Source of the DNA: an uncultured Spirochaetaceae bacterium
Lineage (GTDB): Bacteria > Spirochaetota > Spirochaetia > Treponematales > Treponemataceae
Assembly (NCBI GenBank): GCA_902766125.1
Contig: CACXCG010000045.1
Span: 1 to 46,574 of the forward strand
DNA length: 46,574 nucleotides
Direction: 5' to 3'
The notes beneath the pieces are model-generated. The model ran no database searches, was not told the DNA's origin, and was given only the letters and a program-made list of their open reading frames with translations. A program made the translations under genes and the position numbers. Of this stretch, positions 23,936 through 30,416 are shown piece by piece (within the stretch, counting starts at the first letter, position 1; the number at the start of each line of letters is the position of its first letter).

Positions 23936-25597
23936 ATGGCTGATAATGATATTGACCCCAGTATTGCGGCATTGCTGGACAATGCAGAGGAAATGACCAC
24001 TTCTGACAGCGAGTCACCCAATTACCATTTTGAACCAAAACTTAAGGATATACCCGAAGCAGCGCCCCAAAAGCGTTCCTATGCAGATGTAGATTTAAGC
24101 CGTACTGAATTTGCTCCCATTACTAAGTATTTTGAAGATACTCCCACTAAAGTTTTTGATGATCCTGCCTACTACAAGACAACTCTTGGCGGAGAAGGCG
24201 AAAGCGCACAGCGTTTACATCAGCTTTTGGTAAAATACCTTAACTGTACCGACAAAAAAGACCGTACCGTATACCGTCAGCAGATGGTAAACTCGTACTG
24301 GGAGTTCTTAAAAAGTCTTGCTCCTAAGATGGTCAGTTCTAAAACACCGCAGTGCAAGCGCTTTGCAATGCGTTACGGTGTAGTGCTTCCGTCACTGTTC
24401 AGTCCCGAACAGAAAGATTTCTTTTCTCGTGCAATCATTCAGAATGATACGGGAGAACCTGTTCTGTACATGGATGAATGGATGCAGGAAATTGCAGCCG
24501 GCCGTATTTCCATCAGTGCTACCGATGAAGTTGCTCCTAACCGTGCAAAAACTCCGGGTGCAGAGCAGCAGCGCATTCAGCAGTTAAAGAGTAAAAATAG
24601 CGGTAAACTGCAGAGTACCGAAAACCTGGTTAACGGAAAAGAACATGAACGGGCTACCGTTGAACGCGAAGTAAAAGACCGTCTTGATCAGCTGTGTGAA
24701 CATCAGCCGTTCTATGGACTTGAACCGCACACTCGTCCGTACGATGAAATGCAGAAAAAACTGTTCCTGGAAATTGCAAACCGCATGCGTCAGCTGCAGA
24801 AGATTGACCGTGAGCTTACGCAGTACCTTAAGGAATTCCAGGAAGCAAAAGAAATAGAATCAAGTCTTGATGCAAAGGCAATGGACTTACCCGAAGAAAC
24901 CGTCGGTGTAGGTAAAGAAGAAATCATGACAGAAATGAGCAGTGTCCGTCAGATGGCAAAGATGACTTGTGGCCGTCAGGGTAACCAGTTTCCTGTCTTT
25001 ACGCGAGAGTTCTTCCACTGTTTTGACAAGAGCACGGGATTCCGCGAAAACGTTCTGCGTGAACTTGCATGGATTGAATCAATTGACCCGGAAGCTTACA
25101 TCCGTATTCATCGTGGTGTAAAAAACCGCATTGTTCCGTATGTACTGCTTTTGCCAACCTATGGTGATACCGGATTCTGTTGGGAACCGTTTGACCGCTA
25201 TAACCGCATTACCAGCCGTGGACGCATTATTGTTCCTATGTATCCGCGCGATCTGCGTACCGCATGTCTTACCGCTGTTGCAGATTTACGCTGGCAGGTT
25301 GCAAAGGAAAAGGCTTCGTTTGACTGGATGACCGACGGTTTGACTGGACACTACTATCAGTATATCGATTCCAAAAAGATGAAGGGCGATGTAAAGCAGT
25401 TCTTCATTGATGATTATATTCTGTGGATGACAAAAGAATCTAACGGAACACAAAAACTGGAAAAAGAAGTACGTGCTATTTTCTGGCGTTACATTCCGTT
25501 CCCGCAGAAGCTTAAGGATGAACTTAAGACACGCAGCATGGTATATCAGGAACTGTATCAGCGCGATATCAACCGCAGCATGAGCGACGGTTATTGA
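23936..25597 (+). CDS. Conserved-looking cytoplasmic protein of unknown function
   Basis: About 553 residues, no signal peptide or membrane segment. The first 60 residues are acidic and probably disordered (ADNDIDPSIAALLDNAEEMT). Residues about 200-310 are charged helix, likely coiled coil (EHERATVEREVKDRLDQL and NRMRQLQKIDRELTQYLKEF). The C-terminal half is a compact domain with RGVKNRIVPYVLLLPTYGD, CWEPFDRYNRITSRGRIIVP and a DLRTACLTAVADLRWQVAKE helix. I recognise no domain. The ATG at 23936 fits AGGAG; the TTG at 23933 does not. It has its own promoter and is followed by a convergent gene with an 10-base gap and no visible terminator. Confidence 0.75.
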   Translation: MADNDIDPSIAALLDNAEEMTTSDSESPNYHFEPKLKDIPEAAPQKRSYADVDLSRTEFAPITKYFEDTPTKVFDDPAYYKTTLGGEGESAQRLHQLLVKYLNCTDKKDRTVYRQQMVNSYWEFLKSLAPKMVSSKTPQCKRFAMRYGVVLPSLFSPEQKDFFSRAIIQNDTGEPVLYMDEWMQEIAAGRISISATDEVAPNRAKTPGAEQQRIQQLKSKNSGKLQSTENLVNGKEHERATVEREVKDRLDQLCEHQPFYGLEPHTRPYDEMQKKLFLEIANRMRQLQKIDRELTQYLKEFQEAKEIESSLDAKAMDLPEETVGVGKEEIMTEMSSVRQMAKMTCGRQGNQFPVFTREFFHCFDKSTGFRENVLRELAWIESIDPEAYIRIHRGVKNRIVPYVLLLPTYGDTGFCWEPFDRYNRITSRGRIIVPMYPRDLRTACLTAVADLRWQVAKEKASFDWMTDGLTGHYYQYIDSKKMKGDVKQFFIDDYILWMTKESNGTQKLEKEVRAIFWRYIPFPQKLKDELKTRSMVYQELYQRDINRSMSDGY

Positions 25598-25607
25598 TAC
25601 AACGCTA

Positions 25608-25988
25608 CTAGTCAGTTTCCAGCGGATCTTCTTTTGGTTTTACCGAATCAGGCATGACTGATTTGAAAGATTCAGCCTGAGGTTCACCGCGTTCCTTTCG
25701 CTTACTGGGCAGATATTTTCCCAGTAAAGTTTCGTCAAGTTTGTCGTAGAACCATTTATCAATTACCGCGCCACACACTTTTCCGAACAGTGACATATCC
25801 AGTGCAATGGCAGCAATAAGACAGACCATCCAGACTGCTACATACACAGTTCCGTTCTGTACATGAAGCACTTTTGCCAGAAGAAAGGTAAATCCAAAGA
25901 TAAGGGCTCCTGCAATAACAAGCGCCATGATGATATTCAGTATGGATGCAATAAATGTAAAAATAAATGTGTTCTGTCTTTTAGTCAT
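25608..25988 (-). CDS. Small membrane protein of unknown function
   Basis: 126 residues. Two membrane helices are clear: IFTFIASILNIIMALVIAGA-type sequence and a segment through VYVAVWMVCLIAAIAL, with a charged cytoplasmic-type tail (LLGKYLPSKRKERGEPQAES). The start is taken at 25988 (MTKRQNTF), where ATGACTAA overlaps the lspA stop by 8 bases, so translation is probably coupled to lspA. No family is recognised. A role in envelope assembly is possible from its position only. Confidence 0.65.
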   Translation of the reverse strand: MTKRQNTFIFTFIASILNIIMALVIAGALIFGFTFLLAKVLHVQNGTVYVAVWMVCLIAAIALDMSLFGKVCGAVIDKWFYDKLDETLLGKYLPSKRKERGEPQAESFKSVMPDSVKPKEDPLETD

Positions 25989-26580
25989 TCTTTGCCTTCT
26001 TTTCCTTAGCAAGCTGTACAATAAAGGTGATTACAAAAATAATTCCGCATACGACGATAACAGAATCTGCAATGTTAAAGGTGGGCCAGCGTTCCATGCT
26101 CAGCCACGAGAACAGTCCCTTTGTGGGCCAGTTAACGCCTTTTATGCTGCCAAAGAAGATGCAGTCAATAAAGTCAACAACGCCTTCGGGTCTGAAAAAA
26201 CGGTCAATCAGGTTTCCTAAGCCACCGCCTAAAATTCCGCAGATGCACCAGCGCTGTGTTTTTGTAAAATCATTGTTGCGGAAATACACTACAAACACCA
26301 GTGCAATAACAACCAGCGGAAGAATTGCCAGTAACAGTGAACGCAGTGTTTGCGGCAGACTGTTACCCATGCTAAAGGCTGCTCCGGTATTGCGCACATG
26401 AATCAGACGAAGTGCACTTCCTAACACATTGATAATGCTTCCGTCACCTGCTTCTGAAAAATAAGACAGACGGGGAATGTTTTTGACTACCAGTGCTTTT
26501 GTAATCTGATCAATGATGATTGTTCCTGCAGAAAGTGAAACAGGAATCAGTTTTTGTGAAAGAGACTGTTTATTTGCCAT
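25981..26580 (-). CDS. lspA: Lipoprotein signal peptidase (prolipoprotein signal peptidase II)
   Basis: 199 residues with four membrane helices. Family motifs are IIDQITKALVVKNI, HVRNTGAAFSMG, GGLGNLIDRFFRPEGVVDFI and WPTFNIADSVIVVCG; the catalytic Asp pair lies in the last two motifs. It cleaves signal peptides of diacylglyceryl-modified prolipoproteins in the inner membrane and so serves the many lipoproteins encoded in this window. It is longer than the 164-residue Escherichia coli enzyme through an extended first loop. A TATACT box ends 6 bases before the ATG and no Shine-Dalgarno sequence is present. Confidence 0.93.
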   Translation of the reverse strand: MANKQSLSQKLIPVSLSAGTIIIDQITKALVVKNIPRLSYFSEAGDGSIINVLGSALRLIHVRNTGAAFSMGNSLPQTLRSLLLAILPLVVIALVFVVYFRNNDFTKTQRWCICGILGGGLGNLIDRFFRPEGVVDFIDCIFFGSIKGVNWPTKGLFSWLSMERWPTFNIADSVIVVCGIIFVITFIVQLAKEKKAKND

Positions 26581-26586
26581 AGATTA

Positions 26587-26615
26587 AGTATAACGCAGGA
26601 AACGCTTACAGTCCA
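26587..26615 (-). promoter_or_regulatory. lspA promoter, predicting a leaderless mRNA
   Basis: Minus-strand TGGACT (26610-26615), 17-base spacer, TATACT (26587-26592). The -10 ends 6 bases before the lspA ATG at 26580. The -35 overlaps the 3' end of the upstream gene. Confidence 0.65.
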
Positions 26616-27373
26616 GTGGGAATGTCTATGAATACTCCGCGGATATCGGTTTCGTTCTGCATTTTCTGCATAACCTGTTTAACGCCGACTGTTTCTGTCT
26701 GGTAGTGTCCGCCTGCAATAACGGTCATGCCCAGTTCTTTTATGACATGAAAGTCCTGATGCATTACTTCGCCGGTAATGTATGCGTCAAAGCCCTGTTC
26801 GTATGCCTGAGACACGTCTTCTGCTGCCCCGCCGGAAATAATTGCAACGGTGTTAATCTGTGTTTTTCCGAAAGAAAAAATACGGTTTGCTTTTTCTCCG
26901 TCAGGAAACAGTTTTTCTGCAAGCTGTTCAGGGGTAAGAGTCTGCGGTAAGGTTCCGCTTACGCCTATGGTCATGCCGTGCCACTGTCCAAAGGGAACCG
27001 GATTCTGCAGGTGTAAGCGGCGTGCAAGACCGTAATTGTTACCGACTTCTTCGTTTGCATCCAGCGGAATGTGTGACGCGTACAGGGCAAGGTCGTTCTG
27101 TATAAATGCTTTTACCCGCGAGTAAAAACTCTGTGTAATGCGTTCACAGCCGCCCCATAAAATTCCGTGGTGAACAAAAAGGACATCGGCGCCCAGTTTT
27201 GCTGCTTCAAGGGCAGTTGCTTCACAGGCGTCTGTTGCAAAGGCTACGGTTTTTATCTGTTTTGAGTCTGGCTGTGTGTTTTGAATTTGAATGCCGTTTC
27301 GGGAAGGGTCTGCGCTGTATCTGTCGCGCTGTAAAAAAGAATCGAAATAGGAATCAAGTTGAGTTAAGGTCAT
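26606..27373 (-). CDS. Nif3-like dinuclear metal centre protein (DUF34/YbgI)
   Basis: 255 residues from MTLTQLDSYF. Family motifs are NGIQIQN, FATDACEATALEAA, LFVHHGILWGG (metal-binding His pair), YASHIPLDANEEVGNNYGLA and, at the C-terminus, DAYITGEVMHQDFHVIKELG with GHYQTETVG. The family forms hexameric rings with two metal ions per subunit; function is unsettled, with GTP cyclohydrolase-type and nucleotide-damage roles proposed. The start at 27373 is preferred to one at 27409 because TACACT ends 6 bases before it, matching the leaderless pattern. Confidence 0.85.
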   Translation of the reverse strand: MTLTQLDSYFDSFLQRDRYSADPSRNGIQIQNTQPDSKQIKTVAFATDACEATALEAAKLGADVLFVHHGILWGGCERITQSFYSRVKAFIQNDLALYASHIPLDANEEVGNNYGLARRLHLQNPVPFGQWHGMTIGVSGTLPQTLTPEQLAEKLFPDGEKANRIFSFGKTQINTVAIISGGAAEDVSQAYEQGFDAYITGEVMHQDFHVIKELGMTVIAGGHYQTETVGVKQVMQKMQNETDIRGVFIDIPTGL

Positions 27374-27379
27374 GCACAC

Positions 27380-27409
27380 AGTGTAACTGAATGTTGCAGC
27401 CGTATGCAA
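27380..27409 (-). promoter_or_regulatory. Promoter of the Nif3-like gene, predicting a leaderless mRNA
   Basis: Minus-strand TTGCAT (27404-27409), 18-base spacer, TACACT (27380-27385). The -10 ends 6 bases before the ATG at 27373. Confidence 0.6.
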
Positions 27410-27425
27410 GACCTGAAGGTTAGCG

Positions 27426-28412
27426 CTATATCCGTTTCATCATGCTTTTTACTTTTTCTTTGTACAGCTCTTTTAATTCCGGCGGGTTTAGAATCTGCAC
27501 TGAATCTGCAAAGCTAAGTACCCAGAAAAGCGTTTCCTGAATCTGATTTGATTCAAAGCTTAAGTACACAGAACCGTCTTTGTTCTGTTTGCATTTCTGA
27601 TTTTTGTGCCAGGTTCGTTCCAGAATATAGGTGTTGATGGATTTATCAAACTGAAGTTCAATTTTCTGAAACGGAGCATCGTTGTTCCATATTCCAAAGT
27701 TGGGATCTATATGAACTTTTTTCTCGTAATCAGGATCGGGTGTAAATTCATCCAGCAGAATAATATCCTTCATTCGTGAAAGATGATACGTGTTAAAGCG
27801 TTCATGGGTATGCGAGTACGCCACCACATACCAGTCCCCTTTCTGACAGTAGATTTTATAGGGATCAATGTTGGAATGCGGGGTATATTCGGTGCTGCTT
27901 ATCTTGCGGTATCCAAAACTGATGGCCTTATGCGTTTTGATTGCATTAAACAGTTTTTCAAAAACATCAGGATCTATGTTGGGAATGGGATCTGAAATAA
28001 ACTGTACGTTGTTAAGCAGAGAAGTCTGCACTTCAATCTGGTCAGGAAGCATCTGCGAAATGGTATCGTACACTTTTTCAAGCGTATCTTTAAGCGGTGT
28101 GTTGTCGTAGCGTTCCAGAAGCGGAAGAATGCCTGCCAGTGCAACAACTTCTCCCTCGGAAAGAAGGACATTTTTTACAAAGAATGTATCATCTGTATAG
28201 TAGTATCCTTTTTTCTCACGGTCATATTCAATCGGTGCGTAGTAGTAATTCCTAAGTTCTTCAATGTTACGCAGAATGGTGCGGCGAGAAACTTCAAGTT
28301 TTTTTACCAGCTGTTCTACACTGGGGTAGTTCATTTCCTGAATAGCCTGTTCCAGTTTGAGCAGGCGTAAGGATTTTGCGTGTGATTCCCGTTGTTTTTT
28401 TTCTTTAGCCAT
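27426..28412 (-). CDS. WYL-domain transcriptional regulator with N-terminal HTH
   Basis: 328 residues. An N-terminal winged helix-turn-helix is seen at LVKKLEVSRRTILRNIEELR (about residues 33-55), followed by a WYL-type ligand-binding domain around residues 150-245 with ISFGYRKISSTEY, NIDPYKIYCQKGDWYVVAYS and FNTYHLSRMKDI, and a C-terminal extension of the WCX type. Such regulators respond to nucleic acid or nucleotide ligands and often govern stress or DNA-repair genes. It is divergent from the FliG-N-like and sbcDC genes, which share its 104-base upstream region, so these are natural candidate targets. TATACT ends 6 bases before its ATG, giving a probable leaderless mRNA. Confidence 0.85.
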   Translation of the reverse strand: MAKEKKQRESHAKSLRLLKLEQAIQEMNYPSVEQLVKKLEVSRRTILRNIEELRNYYYAPIEYDREKKGYYYTDDTFFVKNVLLSEGEVVALAGILPLLERYDNTPLKDTLEKVYDTISQMLPDQIEVQTSLLNNVQFISDPIPNIDPDVFEKLFNAIKTHKAISFGYRKISSTEYTPHSNIDPYKIYCQKGDWYVVAYSHTHERFNTYHLSRMKDIILLDEFTPDPDYEKKVHIDPNFGIWNNDAPFQKIELQFDKSINTYILERTWHKNQKCKQNKDGSVYLSFESNQIQETLFWVLSFADSVQILNPPELKELYKEKVKSMMKRI

Positions 28413-28418
28413 ATAATC

Positions 28419-28446
28419 AGTATAGCACAGAATTTAAATTTTACAA
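28419..28446 (-). promoter_or_regulatory. Promoter of the WYL regulator gene, predicting a leaderless mRNA
   Basis: Minus-strand TTGTAA (28441-28446), 16-base spacer, TATACT (28419-28424). The -10 ends 6 bases before the ATG at 28412. Confidence 0.65.
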
Positions 28447-28469
28447 TGCCGTTAAATGACACTTTTTTC

Positions 28470-28489
28470 TGATATAATTGTGATATAAT
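28470..28489 (+). promoter_or_regulatory. Two overlapping extended -10 promoters before the FliG-N-like gene
   Basis: TGATATAAT occurs twice, with TATAAT at 28473-28478 and 28484-28489, each preceded by TG at the extended -10 position. No good -35 is present, as expected for extended -10 promoters. They drive the plus-strand gene with a Shine-Dalgarno leader, opposite the leaderless WYL gene. Confidence 0.55.
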
Positions 28490-28516
28490 GGAATCGGAAT
28501 AGTAATGGAGGATTTC

Positions 28517-28933
28517 ATGGACGGATTGATTAAGACTACTGCAAAAAAACTGACCGGAACAGAAAAGGCAGCCATATTGCTTTCGGAAATTGGTCCTGCA
28601 GATAATACAAATTACGACGCGCTGTTTAAGGCATTGCACCTGTCTGCTGATGAAATAAAAAAAATCCGACAGGCTATGAACCGGCTGAATACGTATGCTC
28701 CGGGAAAAGTCTCTTACGAAGAAGGTCTCCTTCAGATACAGAGAGAGCAGGCTGTGTTAACAGAAGCCCTTGCCTTTGGAATCCGTAAAGGCCTTGTTTC
28801 TGCAAATGTCCTGAAAACCTCAGGCAAACCGGGAAACGTCAGCCCGCGCACTGCAGATAAACCGCAGCTTTCCGGACAGAAACCTGAAGAAGTCGCAAAA
28901 GTAATCCGCAGCTGGCTGGGAGATAAAGAATAA
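28517..28933 (+). CDS. Small FliG-N-like protein with a FliF-C-like tail
   Basis: 138 residues. Residues 12-57 (LTGTEKAAILLSEIGPADN then LSADEIKKIRQAMNRL) resemble the N-terminal domain of the flagellar rotor protein FliG. Residues 123-138 (PEEVAKVIRSWLGDKE) resemble the C-terminal FliG-binding helix of the MS-ring protein FliF. The two are joined by a flexible segment (residues 100-121). FliG middle and C-terminal domains are absent. The start at 28517 fits TGGAGG 5 bases upstream; the ATG at 28505 overlaps that site. I infer a flagellar-motor modifier or decoy, but the resemblance is by eye. Confidence 0.55.
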   Translation: MDGLIKTTAKKLTGTEKAAILLSEIGPADNTNYDALFKALHLSADEIKKIRQAMNRLNTYAPGKVSYEEGLLQIQREQAVLTEALAFGIRKGLVSANVLKTSGKPGNVSPRTADKPQLSGQKPEEVAKVIRSWLGDKE

Positions 28934-28938
28934 AAACT

Positions 28939-29265
28939 ATGGATAATGTTGTTGGTGCAGAAATACTTCACAAATCATATGGAAATTATGTTATGTGTGA
29001 AACTTCAGGAAAGGTCTGCTACACAGAGAGAGAGGCCGGTGGAGTGATTAACGGTTGTAAAAAACATCTGAATGCGGGTAACAGTCGTTCCGTAAAAGCC
29101 GGTCACGGAAAAAACATTCCACGCCGTAAATATTTTTGCAAAGTCTGCGGATTTTATCATGTGTCACATTTTGGGTCTTATGAAATAAATCCCCGCGCAT
29201 ATACGCATGAAGAAATATTTTATCGGGAAGTTGCCAAACAAAATAAAGCCCGTCGACAAGCGTAA
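28939..29265 (+). CDS. Small putative zinc-ribbon protein
   Basis: 108 residues, strongly basic. Likely metal ligands are Cys20, Cys27, Cys40, Cys67, Cys70, His74 and His77; the YFCKVCGFYHVSHF segment is a CxxC...HxxH knuckle, and CYTEREAGGVINGCKKH a first half. Similar knuckles occur in small nucleic-acid-binding proteins. It begins 5 bases after the FliG-N-like stop and ends 17 bases before sbcD, so it is probably cotranscribed with them. There is no clear Shine-Dalgarno sequence. Family not recognised; nucleic-acid binding is an inference from charge and ribbon. Confidence 0.6.
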   Translation: MDNVVGAEILHKSYGNYVMCETSGKVCYTEREAGGVINGCKKHLNAGNSRSVKAGHGKNIPRRKYFCKVCGFYHVSHFGSYEINPRAYTHEEIFYREVAKQNKARRQA

Positions 29266-29282
29266 ACCATAGGAGGAACTAC

Positions 29283-30416
29283 ATGCTGCTTGCACATATA
29301 TCGGATTTGCATTTGGGAAAAACGCTGTTCAATTATGCGCTCTTAGAAGATCAGGAATATATTCTTGAACAGATTGTTGCAATTCTTACAGAAAAAAAAG
29401 TTGATGTCCTGATGATTGCAGGAGATGTATTTGATAAAAACGTTGCACCCGAAGCAGGCCTTAAAGTTTTCAGAAAGTTCTTAAATAAACTTGTTGAAGC
29501 AAACATCAAAGTAATGATAATCAGCGGAAATCATGATTCTGCAGAACGGCTTACTTTTGGTGCAGAGTTTATGACAGAAAAAGGCATCTACTTTTCAAAA
29601 GTGTATGACGGTGTCATTGAACCGGTAACGCTTACCGATGAATACGGCCCGGTGCATTTCTATCTGCTTCCGTTTGTAAAGCCTTCGACCGTACAGCATT
29701 ATTTTGAAGAAGAAAAAATTGTTACCGCAGATGATGCGGTGCGCTGTGCAGTCAGCCACATGAAGGTAGACACAAAAGAACGGAATATAATTCTTGCGCA
29801 TCAGAACATTCTTTCTGCTAAACGCTGTGAATCCGAAGAAGTGTTCATAGGTGGACAGGATGCAGTAAGTGATGAAGTGTTTGCAGATTTTGATTACACG
29901 GCACTTGGTCATATTCACGGTCAGCAGAAAATCGGAAAGCACAATGTGTATTTCTGCGGAACTCCGTTAAAGTATTCTGTCTCTGAACTGAATCACAATA
30001 AAGTTATGCCGATTATTTCTCTGGGACAAAAGGGAACGGTTGCTGTAGAAATGATTCCGCTGGTTCCCAAACGAGACCTTCGCCAGATTACGGGAACCTT
30101 TGACGAAATAATGACGAATGCAAAAAATGATCCCCATAATCACGAAGATTTTATCGATGTCATTTTAACTGATGAAGATGAAGTCATGGATGCAATGGCA
30201 AGCCTGAGGACGGTGTATCCGAATGTACTTAAACTCTCGTATGACAACAAAGCAACAAAAGCGGCAGAGACGGTAGAAAAATTTTCCGGGGTTAACGAAA
30301 GAAAACCGCTGGAACTGTTCGAAATTTTTTATCAGTCACGCAGAGGTTCTGAGATGAATGAAGAGCAGAAGCAGTACATGCAGTCACTTATTGAAAAAAT
30401 CTGGGAGAAAAACTAA
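29283..30416 (+). CDS. sbcD: Exonuclease SbcCD, nuclease subunit SbcD
   Basis: 377 residues of the Mre11-like metallophosphoesterase family. Motifs in order are DLHLGK at 8-13, GDVFDKN with Asp48, GNHDS at 82-86, AHQNIL near 172 and GHIHGQ near 210, which bind two Mn2+ ions. SbcD forms a complex with the ATPase SbcC and opens DNA hairpins and blocked ends. GGAGG precedes the start, and its stop codon overlaps the sbcC start by one base (TAATG). Confidence 0.95.
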   Translation: MLLAHISDLHLGKTLFNYALLEDQEYILEQIVAILTEKKVDVLMIAGDVFDKNVAPEAGLKVFRKFLNKLVEANIKVMIISGNHDSAERLTFGAEFMTEKGIYFSKVYDGVIEPVTLTDEYGPVHFYLLPFVKPSTVQHYFEEEKIVTADDAVRCAVSHMKVDTKERNIILAHQNILSAKRCESEEVFIGGQDAVSDEVFADFDYTALGHIHGQQKIGKHNVYFCGTPLKYSVSELNHNKVMPIISLGQKGTVAVEMIPLVPKRDLRQITGTFDEIMTNAKNDPHNHEDFIDVILTDEDEVMDAMASLRTVYPNVLKLSYDNKATKAAETVEKFSGVNERKPLELFEIFYQSRRGSEMNEEQKQYMQSLIEKIWEKN

